Source of the DNA: Actinomadura roseirufa
GTDB taxonomy: Bacteria; Actinomycetota; Actinomycetes; Streptosporangiales; Streptosporangiaceae
DNA: 57,606 bases
Direction: 5' to 3'
Assembly: GCF_900659635.1 (NCBI RefSeq)
Contig: NZ_CAACVB010000025.1
Coordinates: 1 to 57,606 of the forward strand
Part shown: piece after piece, positions 50,513-57,606 of the stretch
Numbering within the stretch: position 1 is the first letter of the stretch
How the letters are laid out: every line of letters starts with the position of its first letter
Program-made: the position numbers and the translations under genes
Notes under the pieces: generated by a model
The model's input: the letters and a program-made list of their open reading frames with translations, nothing else
What the model was told of the DNA's origin: nothing
The model's database searches: none

Positions 50513-51436
50513 TCAACGCCAGTAATCGCGGGCGGGAAGCTCGAACCACAGGTCGGCGGGGCCGGTGACCGCGCGAGAGTCGACCGGTCGCAGGCCCGCG
50601 TAAGCGAAGCAGTACGCCGCGGCCCTGCCCTGGTAGAGGTAGGCGAGAAGAACTTCCTCGGCCGTGTCGCCGGCGCCGACATCTCCTCCGGGATGCAGGT
50701 CCCAGCCTTCGACGACGCCGTCCCGGGTGACGCGTCCCTGGTTCCCGCTCTTCGGGTTGGCGTACATGGCGTAGCAGACGGTCCCCGCCGAAAGGGTCTT
50801 CGTCACGCCCGGCCTCGATGCCCCGTTACCGCATGGCTGGACGATGACGCACCCGCCCGGCACGTCGGTCGCGCCGAGGACGAGTTCGTCGGGGTCCTCG
50901 AAGGCATGGTGCTCCGGCGGCGCCTCGACCAGCGGCGCCTCTAGACGCCGGGCGGCCTCGGCAGCGGTGACGCCGGCGACACAGGCCAGGCTGAGGCCGA
51001 GGACGTCGACATCGCCCAAGGCCCCGATCAGGCGGGGGGCCTCCGCGACCATGGCGGTCTTGGTGGGGGAGAGCCCGGCGAGGGACGGTGCGAACAGGTC
51101 CGGATACGGACCGGCCAGGGACAGCCGTCTGGGCGACCAGCCGGCCATCATGGAACGCCAGGGGTCCGCACCGGCTTCGACCAGGGCGCGGGCGTTGTCG
51201 GGACGGTTCTCGAAGACGGCGGTCCAGAGGGCGGTACGGCCCTCGTGCTCGGCGTCGACGTCCCGGACCCGCCCGGCCAGTTCCGCGACCACTTCGGGCG
51301 TGCCGATCTCGACCGCCCAGTCCAGCGGACGCAGGTGCCCGAACTTCATGACGTCCGGATCGGCGCCGGACGCGAGGCGGGCGCGGACCTGGGCGAGGTC
51401 GCGCCAGGTCATGTCAGCCCAGTCATTGCGGTCCAT
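50513..51436 (-). CDS. Ankyrin repeat protein
   Basis: This 307-residue cytoplasmic protein has degenerate ankyrin repeats in the first 100 residues (RPLDWAVEIGTPEVVAELAG, GRTALWTAVFENRPDNARAL). The C-terminal half (GGCVIVQPCGNGASRPGVTK, SAGTVCYAMYANPKSGN, LLAYLYQGRAAAYCFAYAGL) looks like a separate small domain that I do not recognise. The ATG at 51436 is the first of the frame. It is divergent from the MFS gene by about 140-165 bp. Confidence 0.75.
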   Translation of the reverse strand: MDRNDWADMTWRDLAQVRARLASGADPDVMKFGHLRPLDWAVEIGTPEVVAELAGRVRDVDAEHEGRTALWTAVFENRPDNARALVEAGADPWRSMMAGWSPRRLSLAGPYPDLFAPSLAGLSPTKTAMVAEAPRLIGALGDVDVLGLSLACVAGVTAAEAARRLEAPLVEAPPEHHAFEDPDELVLGATDVPGGCVIVQPCGNGASRPGVTKTLSAGTVCYAMYANPKSGNQGRVTRDGVVEGWDLHPGGDVGAGDTAEEVLLAYLYQGRAAAYCFAYAGLRPVDSRAVTGPADLWFELPARDYWR

Positions 51437-51601
51437 AGGACGCTGATTGTGGAGCCGGGGTCCGACAGTCCGCGGAGGCCGGCGGACGACCCGAGCGTTC
51501 GGCCCGACGCGTGCCGGATGTGCGGCGTTCGCGCGGTGCCTTTACATACGTGCAGGTCGCAGGGGCAGTTACGGGCTGTGAGACCGGCATGGGGCCAGGG
51601 G

Positions 51602-53029
51602 ATGCGGGGCGTCGCGAAGCTCGTCCCGCGGCGGCGTCCGCGTGATCCCGGCCGTGCCCGCGTGGTCGTCCTGCTGGCCTGTGTCCTGGCGCTCAACACC
51701 GCCGATACGGGGGTGATCGGAGCGGTCGTCCAGGAGCTGCGGCATTCGCTGCACATCGGCAACACGCGGATCGGGCTGCTGACCGCCGTCCCGGCGGCGG
51801 CCGGGGCCGTCGCCACCGTCCCGGTCGGCCAGCTGACCGACCGGGTCGCGCGGGTGCCGCTGCTGGCCGGGAGCATCGTGCTGTGGAGCCTGGCCATGAT
51901 CGCCGGTGGCCTGGCCGACTCCTACGCGTGGCTGCTGGGGTCGAGGGTCGCGCTGGGGGCGGTCACGGCGACGGCGGGGCCCACGGTCGCGTCCCTGATC
52001 GGTGACCTGTTCCCGCCGGAGGAGCGCGCCTCGGTCTACGGCCGCATCCTGGCCGGCGAACTGGTCGGCGTCGGCGTGGGACTGCTCGTGGGCGGGAACC
52101 TGGCCGCCGTGGCGAGCTGGCGCGCGGCGTTCTGGTTCGTCGCGCTCCTGGGGCTCGCGCTGGCCTTGGCCTTGTGGCTGCTGTTGCCCGAACCGGAACG
52201 CGGCGGCGAGTACCGCCGGGAGGGGGACCGGACGGGGAGCGCGGCGCCCGGGGTGGAGCTCGCGCGTCGCGCGGTGGCGCGGAGCGGTGTGGAGCCCCGG
52301 CCGCGCAGCCTGCTGCGCGCCGACCCGGTGCGCATGTCCCTGTTCCAGGCGACGGTGCACGTCCTGCGGATCCCCACCAACGCCATCATCATCGTGGCCT
52401 CCGCGCTCGGCTACTTCTTCTTCGCCGGGCTGCGCACGTTCGCGATCGTCTTCGTGCAGCACCGCTACGGCGTGTCGCATCTGGAGCTCACGGCCTTCAT
52501 CCCGCTGATCGGCCTGGGCGCCCTGGCGGGCGTCCTCACCGGCGGCAGGCTGGCCGACCGGCTGGTCCGCCGCGGCATGGTCGCGGCGAGGGTGACCGTT
52601 CCCGCCGCGGCCTATACGGCGTCGGCCCTGCTGTTCCTGCCCGGCCTGCTGACCCGCGACGCCCTCCTCGCCCTCCTGCTGTTCACCCTGGCCTCCGGTG
52701 CCCTCGCCGCGGCCAATCCGCCGCTGGACGCGGTGCGGCTGGACGTCGTCCACCACCGGCTCTGGGGACGCGCGGAGAGCGTACGGACGATCTTGCGGAT
52801 GAGCAGTGAGGCGATCGCGCCCGTGCTGTTCGGCTGGCTGTCCGGAGTGCTCGCCGGGGGCGCCCAAGGGCGCGGCGCCACGGGGCTGGGCCGGGTGTTC
52901 CTGATGGCCCTGGTGCCGCTCCTGGTGAACGGGCTGCTTCTCCTGCGCGCCCGGCGCACCTACCCGGGCGACGTCGCCGCGGCCATGGCCTCGGAGCGGT
53001 CGGAGTCCGGCGCCCAGGGCGCCGGTTGA
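51602..53029 (+). CDS. MFS transporter
   Basis: This 475-residue protein has 12 or more transmembrane helices. VPVGQLTDRVARVPLLAGS is the loop 2-3 motif, LLGSRVALGAVTATAGPTVASLIGDLFPPEERASVYG the helix 4-5 block, and GGRLADRLVRRG its C-terminal repeat. A long hydrophilic loop (about 205-250) separates the halves. It probably exports a small molecule. Two starts are possible: ATG 51602 and GTG 51578; neither has a well-spaced ribosome site. Confidence 0.83.
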   Translation: MRGVAKLVPRRRPRDPGRARVVVLLACVLALNTADTGVIGAVVQELRHSLHIGNTRIGLLTAVPAAAGAVATVPVGQLTDRVARVPLLAGSIVLWSLAMIAGGLADSYAWLLGSRVALGAVTATAGPTVASLIGDLFPPEERASVYGRILAGELVGVGVGLLVGGNLAAVASWRAAFWFVALLGLALALALWLLLPEPERGGEYRREGDRTGSAAPGVELARRAVARSGVEPRPRSLLRADPVRMSLFQATVHVLRIPTNAIIIVASALGYFFFAGLRTFAIVFVQHRYGVSHLELTAFIPLIGLGALAGVLTGGRLADRLVRRGMVAARVTVPAAAYTASALLFLPGLLTRDALLALLLFTLASGALAAANPPLDAVRLDVVHHRLWGRAESVRTILRMSSEAIAPVLFGWLSGVLAGGAQGRGATGLGRVFLMALVPLLVNGLLLLRARRTYPGDVAAAMASERSESGAQGAG

Positions 53030-53053
53030 GGCCGTCCCGTCGCGGGAGCGTCG

Positions 53054-53494
53054 TCACCGGTCCGACGGGCCCTCGGTCCCGCCCGCGCGTCCGGCCGGAC
53101 CGTGGTCGGCGGGCGGGCGGCCCCCGGGCCGGGCCTCGCGGACCGTCTCCGGCCGGGCCTGCCATGGCCAGCGGCCCTCCAGCTCGACCTCCAGCGAGAA
53201 GCTCAGGAACGTCCGGACACCGACGATCGCGGCCAGCACCGCGACGCTGTCGAGCGTCGGCGAGACCGCGACGGTCCGGATGATGTCGCCGGCGACCAGG
53301 ACCTCCAGGCCCAGCAGGATCGCCCGGCCGAGGCTCTGCCGGTAGGAGCGGTAGACGAGGGGGAGCTCGTGCCGGTGCCCGAGCGCCCGGTGCGCGAAGA
53401 CGGCGGTGGCCGCCACCGCGCCGCACACGATGATCGCGACGCCCGCCAGGTCCACCGCCCGGCCGACGTTCTCGACGATCTCGTCGGAGGTCAC
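53054..53494 (-). CDS. DUF1622 family membrane protein
   Basis: This 146-residue protein has three hydrophobic segments: VDLAGVAIIVCGAVAATAVFA, LGRAILLGLEVLVAGDIIRTV and VAVLAAIVGVRTFLSFSLEVELEG. The RAILLGLEVLVAGDIIRT and VRTFLSFSLEVELEGRWPW blocks are hallmarks of DUF1622, an uncharacterised inner-membrane family. The C-terminus is a Pro/Arg/Gly tail. It is convergent with the MFS gene. Confidence 0.8.
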   Translation of the reverse strand: MTSDEIVENVGRAVDLAGVAIIVCGAVAATAVFAHRALGHRHELPLVYRSYRQSLGRAILLGLEVLVAGDIIRTVAVSPTLDSVAVLAAIVGVRTFLSFSLEVELEGRWPWQARPETVREARPGGRPPADHGPAGRAGGTEGPSDR

Positions 53495-53673
53495 GGCCGG
53501 ACCGGCGGGGCGGCCCCGGTGCCGGCGTCATCGATCGTCGGGTTCATGGGGTTCCCCGTTCGGAGGGCGGTATGGGACGGCTGAAGGGGCTCATTGCCGT
53601 TCCCGGGCCGCTGTAACCCGCCGAGACGAAGCCGGACCGGCGCTGATGCCACCGATCCGGCTCGGGAATCGAT

Positions 53674-54096
53674 TTACTTGCGGCGCAGCATCGCCACGCC
53701 CATCGCCGCGAGGCCGCAGGCGATCGCGATCCCCCCTGCCACCGCGTTGCTCCAGATGGTGCGCGTGTTGGCCATGTCGCCCCTGATGGCCCAAGGCGCG
53801 ACGACCGTCCACAGTCCGATCACGGGAACGACCCAGGCCATGCCATAGGTACGGCCGTAGGCCGAGGCGAAGCCCGCGGCCAGCAGCGACAGCGCGATCC
53901 CGGTGATCAGGTTGTTGACGGTGATGGCGGTCAGGCCGTTGAATCCCACGATCCACGGCGACACGGCCAGGAACAGGCCCGTGAGGGCGATCAGACCGTC
54001 CACGCCCTGGGCGATGGGGGTCTGCCCCGCCGCCTCGTACCGGGCGCGCATCTCGACGATGTCAGGATGCTGATCGATACCGACCGAACGCGTCAT
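53674..54096 (-). CDS. SPW repeat membrane protein
   Basis: This 140-residue protein has four helices in two halves. FLAVSPWIVGFNG and WTVVAPWAIRGD contain the paired SPW-type motif at the ends of helices. The N-terminal MTRSVGIDQHPDIVEMRARYEAA is typical of the family. Function is unknown. AGGAGGAG precedes the ATG by five bases. The AT-rich region upstream (54110-54190) is a likely promoter. Confidence 0.82.
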   Translation of the reverse strand: MTRSVGIDQHPDIVEMRARYEAAGQTPIAQGVDGLIALTGLFLAVSPWIVGFNGLTAITVNNLITGIALSLLAAGFASAYGRTYGMAWVVPVIGLWTVVAPWAIRGDMANTRTIWSNAVAGGIAIACGLAAMGVAMLRRK

Positions 54097-54237
54097 GATC
54101 TCCTCCTCTCATTCGGCATATGCCTATATCTCCGCCTATCCACGGACAGGCCCGCTCATGCATGCCGAGTGAGAGTTTCTCAAATTTGCCCAATCCGGGA
54201 GGTTGGGCATGAAACGGACGGCGGGGCGTCGCGACGG

Positions 54238-54558
54238 TCAGGTGCCCCCCACGCGCCGCGCGACGTGCAGCCAGGGGTCGGGGACGGACGACTCGACGAA
54301 GACCTCGCGCTGGTCACCGGCGGGGGTCCGGCACTTCCACCAGCCGCCGCCTTGGTCGAGCATCGTGCCCCGGATATCGCCCGACTCGGGGTCGACGAGG
54401 AAGTAGACGCCGTCGCCGCCCTCGACATCGAAGCGCGGCCCGCCGCCGGGGGCGCCGGGAGGCGGTGGGCCCCCGGTGTCCCGCTTTCGATGTGCCGGGG
54501 ACGGGCCGAGCCCGTCCGCGCATTCGGTCGTCTCGCACCGCAGGTTCCGGCCATCCAT
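54238..54558 (-). CDS. Small protein of unknown function
   Basis: From ATG 54558 (GGTGGG upstream) this 106-residue protein has two Cys near the start (NLRCETTECADG), a Pro/Gly linker and a compact C-terminal domain FDVEGGDGVYFLVDPESGDI, TMLDQGGGWWKCRTPAG, REVFVESSVPDPW. The last part looks like a small beta domain. The coding bias is good, but no family was recognised. Longer frames to 54666 and 54701 lack support. Confidence 0.5.
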   Translation of the reverse strand: MDGRNLRCETTECADGLGPSPAHRKRDTGGPPPPGAPGGGPRFDVEGGDGVYFLVDPESGDIRGTMLDQGGGWWKCRTPAGDQREVFVESSVPDPWLHVARRVGGT

Positions 54559-54726
54559 CCCACCCACCGGTCCAGTCTCATGGCAGGACCCCCGGATCGG
54601 CGGGGGAACGGGGCCGTGGCCACGAGGCCAGGACCGGACGCCATATGAACATAACCATCGCGCCATAGGCGACCGGTGGTGATGTTTCCGGTTGGCGCCA
54701 TGTGTCCGGTTCAGCTGGGGCGGGGC

Positions 54727-54760
54727 AGGGCCTGACCGGAAGTCGTCTCGGTCAGGCCCT
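54727..54760 (-). terminator. Hairpin after the secreted protein gene
   Basis: AGGGCCTGACC (54727-54737) and GGTCAGGCCCT (54750-54760) form a perfect 11-bp stem with a 12-nt loop, 15 bp past the stop of the minus-strand gene at 54776. Confidence 0.75.
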
Positions 54761-54775
54761 TGATGCGTCCCTGGA

Positions 54776-55240
54776 TCAGCGGGCGCAGCGGGGCGGGGGC
54801 GGGGCCAGGTCGACGGCGCCGTCGATGACCTCGATCACGTTGCCGGCGGCGTCCTTGTGCTCGGCGTGCACCGCCATGTGGTTCGGGTCGACGCGGCCGA
54901 CCGGGTTCGGGTGGACCTCGCGGATCCCGGTGGCGATGGAGACGTCGTCGTCGTTGCGGAAGAACTCCTTGCCGTTGTCGGTGAAGACGACCGACCAGTG
55001 CTGGCCGGCCGCCTGGGTGGCGATCTCGAACTCCTCGCCGGCGACCAGCCGGTTCGGCGGCGTGCCATCGTCGTCGTACATCGACTTGAGCGTCCACGTG
55101 GTGCCCAGGGCGGTGGTTCCGCTGGTGGTCGACGGGCGCCCGCACGGGCGGTCCTTCGCCTGGGCCGCGGTGCCGGTGGCCACCGCGGTGCTCAGCACCG
55201 CCGCCGTGGCCAGCAGACCCGCCGTCACTCGCATGCGCAT
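54776..55240 (-). CDS. Small secreted protein of unknown function
   Basis: This 154-residue protein has a signal peptide (MRMRVTAGLLATAAVLSTAVATGTAAQA-KD). The exported part is rich in Asp, Thr and Gly with EEFEIATQAAGQHWSVVFTDNGKEFF and Cys at DRPC and the extreme end PPRCAR. GAAGGGGAG precedes the ATG. The mature domain looks like a small beta sandwich. No family was recognised. It is divergent from the haloperoxidase-like gene across a region with an 18-bp perfect inverted repeat. Confidence 0.72.
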   Translation of the reverse strand: MRMRVTAGLLATAAVLSTAVATGTAAQAKDRPCGRPSTTSGTTALGTTWTLKSMYDDDGTPPNRLVAGEEFEIATQAAGQHWSVVFTDNGKEFFRNDDDVSIATGIREVHPNPVGRVDPNHMAVHAEHKDAAGNVIEVIDGAVDLAPPPPRCAR

Positions 55241-55274
55241 TGAGGCTCCCCTTCTCTGTTCGGCTCTGTCAGGT

Positions 55275-55322
55275 GATAGGCGCGGGGGTTACACCGGGCC
55301 GCGCGTAACCCCCGCGCCTATC
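55275..55322. repeat. Perfect 18-bp inverted repeat between divergent genes
   Basis: GATAGGCGCGGGGGTTAC at 55275-55292 and its exact complement at 55305-55322 flank a 12-nt spacer. It lies in the upstream region of both the secreted protein and the haloperoxidase-like gene, where a terminator would not be expected. It may be an operator for a large dimeric regulator, a recombination relic or an mRNA leader hairpin. Confidence 0.85.
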
Positions 55323-55328
55323 TCTTGT

Positions 55329-55360
55329 CGAACACCGTCTTTCTTTGCCGAACACCGTCG
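55329..55360 (+). promoter_or_regulatory. CGAACACCGTC direct repeat, possible ECF-type promoter
   Basis: CGAACACCGTC occurs at 55329-55339 and again at 55349-55359, 18-28 bp before the haloperoxidase-like start. GAAC and CGTC resemble the -35 and -10 cores of many actinobacterial ECF promoters, and an ECF sigma gene follows this gene. The repeat may alternatively be an activator site. Confidence 0.35.
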
Positions 55361-55376
55361 GAGAAGGGACCTGGAG

Positions 55377-56621
55377 ATGGGGAAAGCGTTGGCCGTCATG
55401 GCCCTGGCCGTGGGGACCGCCTTGTCGGCGGGGGCGGCCTACGGGCCGCAGGCCAGACCCGCGCGCGCCGGCACGGCGGCGGCGCGGGCCGGGGAGAGCG
55501 GGGAACTGGTCGTCCAGTGGAACCGGACCCTGCTGGGCATCGTGCGGACGCCCGGCGCGCAGCCGGCGACCGTGCATCCCACCCGCAGTTTCGCGATCAT
55601 GCACACGGCGATCGACGACGCCGTCGGCGCGGCGGGCCGGAGCGGGTCCGCGCGGGCGGCCGCCGCCCGGGCCGGGCACGACAGCCTGGTCGCGCTGTAC
55701 CCGGCGCGGCGCGCCGACCTGGACCGGCAGCTCGCCGGCGACCTCGCCGGCGTCCCGGACGGCCCGGCCAAGGACGCGGGCGAGCGCGCGGGGCGGCACG
55801 CCGCGGGGGCCGTGCTCGCCGACCGCGCGCACGACGGGTCCGAGGCGACCCCGCCGCCGTTCGTGCCGGGCGACCGGCCGGGGGACTACCGGCCCACGCC
55901 GCCGGCGTTCGCCGCCCCGGTGTTCACGCACTGGGCGGGGGTGCGGCCCTTCGTGCTGGGCCGCGCCGACCGGTTCCGGCCACGGCCCTACCCGGCGCTG
56001 ACCGGCCCGGCGTACGCCAGGGCGCTCAACGAGGTGCAGGCCCTGGGCAAGGACACCAGCACCGTGCGGACCGCCGACCAGACGGCGCAGGCGCGGTTCT
56101 GGGCCGCGCCGATCCAGAACTACTGGAACGAGATCGCCGAGGACGCCGCGCGCCGGCACGGCACCGGCCTGGCCGAGACGGCCCGGCTGTTCGCCGTGCT
56201 GGACCGGACGTTCGCCGACGCGGTCATCGCCTTCTACGACGGCAAGTACCACGCGCGGATCTGGCGGCCCGTCACCGCGATCCGCCTCGCGGACGGCGAC
56301 GGCAACCCCGCCACGCACGGCGACCCCGGCTGGAACCCGCTGGCCGCGACGCCGCCCGACCCGTCCTACCCGGGCGCGCACAGCGTCGTGAGCGAGGCGG
56401 GAGCCCTCGTGCTGACGTCCTTCTACGGCCCCGCGGATGACTTCACCGTGGGCTCGGAGGCCGTCCCGGGCATCACCCGGTCGTTCACCCGCTACCAGGA
56501 CGCGGCGGACGAGGCCGGGCTCAGCCGCATCTACGCGGGCGTCCACACCCGCATCGACCACGTGGCCGGGGACGTCCTCGGCGCGCGGGTCGCCCGGTAC
56601 GTCCTCGCCCGCTCCCGCTAG
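55377..56621 (+). CDS. Secreted vanadium haloperoxidase/PAP2 superfamily protein
   Basis: This 414-residue protein has a signal peptide (MGKALAVMALAVGTALSAGAAYG) and an all-helical domain. KYHARIWRPVTAI, then DPSYPGAHSVVSEAGALV and SRIYAGVHTRIDH, give the K-x6-RP, PSGH-like and R-x5-H motifs of the phosphate/vanadate pocket. The middle motif reads PGAH instead of PSGH. It may be a vanadium-dependent haloperoxidase or an acid phosphatase; both share the fold. The ATG at 55377 follows GGAG (CTGGAGATG context). A strong hairpin ends the unit. Confidence 0.83.
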   Translation: MGKALAVMALAVGTALSAGAAYGPQARPARAGTAAARAGESGELVVQWNRTLLGIVRTPGAQPATVHPTRSFAIMHTAIDDAVGAAGRSGSARAAAARAGHDSLVALYPARRADLDRQLAGDLAGVPDGPAKDAGERAGRHAAGAVLADRAHDGSEATPPPFVPGDRPGDYRPTPPAFAAPVFTHWAGVRPFVLGRADRFRPRPYPALTGPAYARALNEVQALGKDTSTVRTADQTAQARFWAAPIQNYWNEIAEDAARRHGTGLAETARLFAVLDRTFADAVIAFYDGKYHARIWRPVTAIRLADGDGNPATHGDPGWNPLAATPPDPSYPGAHSVVSEAGALVLTSFYGPADDFTVGSEAVPGITRSFTRYQDAADEAGLSRIYAGVHTRIDHVAGDVLGARVARYVLARSR

Positions 56622-56704
56622 GCCGGGCCCCCGTGCGGACGTGGCCGTCCCCCTTGCTCTCGGGCCCCGTCCGCTCGCCCCGGCACACAGATCGCCACCG
56701 GGGC

Positions 56705-56739
56705 GGAGGCTCACCCGTCCGCCGGACGGGTGAGCCTCC
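56705..56739 (+). terminator. Strong hairpin after the haloperoxidase-like gene
   Basis: GGAGGCTCACCCGTCC and its exact complement (56724-56739) form a 16-bp stem around a 3-nt loop (GCC at 56721-56723), 83 bp after the stop. The ECF sigma gene starts 44 bp later, so it probably has its own promoter. Confidence 0.85.
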
Positions 56740-56783
56740 GGGCCCGGGCCGACGTGCTCCAGGAAACGGCGGAAAGGACCGTC

Positions 56784-57398
56784 ATGCGCCGCTGGAACCC
56801 AGCCCGACGCAAGCCCGCCGATCCGGCGGGGCCGGTGCCCGACACCCGGGCGCCGCTGCATCTCGTCCAGGCGGACTCGTACGCGAACTGGGAGGCGATC
56901 TATCTGCACAACGTCGACCGGATCTACCGGCTGATGTTCGCCAAGGTCGGCAACCGGCCCGACGCCGAGGACCTGACCGCCGAGGTGTTCATGACCGCGC
57001 TGCGGCCGTTACGGGTGTCGGCCACGGTCGGCGAGGTCCGCGCCTACCTGCTCGCCACCGCGCGCACCGTGCTGGCCGCGCACTGGAGGCGCACGCTCGG
57101 ACGTGAGATCACCAGCATCGACCTGGAGCAGGTGGCCGAGGGCGGCGGGCCGGGCGGCGGGCGGTACGGCGACCTCCCCCAGGACGGCGGCGGCTCCGAG
57201 GGACGGGCCGAACGGCTGCTGTCGGCGCTGCCCGAGCGCTACCGGAAGGTCCTGGAGCTGCGGTTCCTGCGCTCCTACTCGCTACGCCAGACCGCGGCCG
57301 AGCTCGAGATCACCGTCGGCAACGTCAAGGTTCTCCAACATCGCGCGCTGCGGCTGGCGGCCGAGCTGGCCCGCGACGAGCCGCGCCTCCAGGGATGA
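56784..57398 (+). CDS. ECF RNA polymerase sigma factor
   Basis: This 204-residue protein starts at ATG 56784 with AAAGGA seven bases upstream. Region 2 is WEAIYLHNVDRIYRLMFAKVGNRPDAEDLTAEVFMTAL, with the RPDAEDLTAEVF core that binds the -10 element. Region 4 is LSALPERYRKVLELRFLRSYSLRQTAAELEITVGNVKVLQHRAL. A linker of Gly/Asp sits between. It should direct transcription of a small stress or envelope regulon, perhaps including itself and the gene that follows. Confidence 0.92.
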   Translation: MRRWNPARRKPADPAGPVPDTRAPLHLVQADSYANWEAIYLHNVDRIYRLMFAKVGNRPDAEDLTAEVFMTALRPLRVSATVGEVRAYLLATARTVLAAHWRRTLGREITSIDLEQVAEGGGPGGGRYGDLPQDGGGSEGRAERLLSALPERYRKVLELRFLRSYSLRQTAAELEITVGNVKVLQHRALRLAAELARDEPRLQG

Positions 57399-57411
57399 GC
57401 AGGTGGTGACC

Positions 57412-57606
57412 GTGAAAGGACTGCGACGCTACGTCGAGACGCTGCTGTCCGGTGGCCGGCCGCGGCCGTTCCAGGCCGGCGAGGCCGACGCGGACGCGCT
57501 GCGCGTGGCCATCGAGCTCCGCGCGGCCCGGCCCGGCTCGGACGCGCCCCGCGAGGAGTTCGTCACCGCGCTGCACCGCCGCCTGGCCCGCGACCGGGCC
57601 GCGCCC
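57412..57606 (+). CDS. N-terminal part of a protein encoded after the ECF sigma factor (partial)
   Basis: The frame runs from GTG 57412 (alternative GTG 57406) to the window edge, 65 codons. It reads VKGLRRYVETLLSGGRPRPF then ADALRVAIELRAARPGSDAP and EEFVTALHRRLARDR. Such a start, directly after an ECF gene, occurs in actinobacterial proteins that continue into a twin-arginine signal and a Rieske or other redox domain. The family cannot be confirmed from this part. AGGTGG lies upstream. Confidence 0.55.
   Translation, partial: MKGLRRYVETLLSGGRPRPFQAGEADADALRVAIELRAARPGSDAPREEFVTALHRRLARDRAAP

Overview
The window is very GC-rich and shows strong G/C at third codon positions, no CCA encoded at the tRNA 3' ends, many GTG starts and dense ATGA/GTGA gene overlaps. 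This fits a filamentous actinomycete. The gene repertoire (LanL-type lanthipeptide synthetase, NB-ARC/TPR proteins, Glp/GlpR, MMPL, ECF sigma) suggests a Streptosporangiales member such as Actinomadura or a relative; that assignment is an inference from style, not a search.

Layout. 1-4755: end of a glycosyltransferase, a secreted protein, a YchJ-like protein, then a co-directional run of secreted phosphoesterase, MFS exporter and anchored beta-propeller-like protein. 5468-10259: AraC regulator, DUF485 plus acetate-type symporter pair, two small proteins and a lipoprotein. 10260-12065: a gene desert with a purine-rich G-repeat tract, a decayed symporter fragment and tRNA-Arg(CCT). 12250-24902: conserved housekeeping and envelope genes (M15 peptidase, MscL, SAF protein, MTA phosphorylase, MMPL transporter, FmdB, K+/H+ antiporter, D-2-hydroxyacid dehydrogenase, 5-formyl-THF cyclo-ligase), interrupted by two tandem repeat arrays of about 150 bp and 15 bp units.

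24936-32342: the galU - glp/moeA - rimJ-like - glpR locus, which in actinobacteria links sugar nucleotide supply and gephyrin-like cell division control. Here moaC, mog and an amino-sugar island (DeoR regulator, nagA, aldolase remnant) sit inside it. It ends with tRNA-Ala(CGC). 32648-39163: oxidoreductase, a decayed STAND ATPase, then an intact two-gene unit in which a small membrane protein with two glycine-rich motifs precedes an NB-ARC/TPR protein carrying the same motif at its N-terminus. This is the layout of NLR-associated amyloid signalling. A GNAT and an HD protein follow.

39859-48367: a complete class IV lanthipeptide cluster: LanL synthetase, prolyl-oligopeptidase-type S9 peptidase, a 51-residue venezuelin-like precursor, a strong hairpin, and a two-gene ABC exporter with one degenerate ATP site. 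LanL should phosphorylate, eliminate and cyclise the precursor, the exporter should secrete it, and the S9 enzyme is a natural candidate leader protease. 48387-57606: TetR regulator, 3-hydroxyisobutyryl-CoA hydrolase-like gene (with remnants of an acyl-CoA dehydrogenase and an amino acid permease beside it), ankyrin protein, MFS exporter, small membrane and secreted proteins, vanadium-haloperoxidase-like protein, ECF sigma factor and a truncated gene at the edge.

The most interesting items are the lanthipeptide cluster with its embedded protease, the putative amyloid-signalling NLR pair, and several short gene remnants (aldolase, NLR, symporter, acyl-CoA dehydrogenase, permease) that record past rearrangements.
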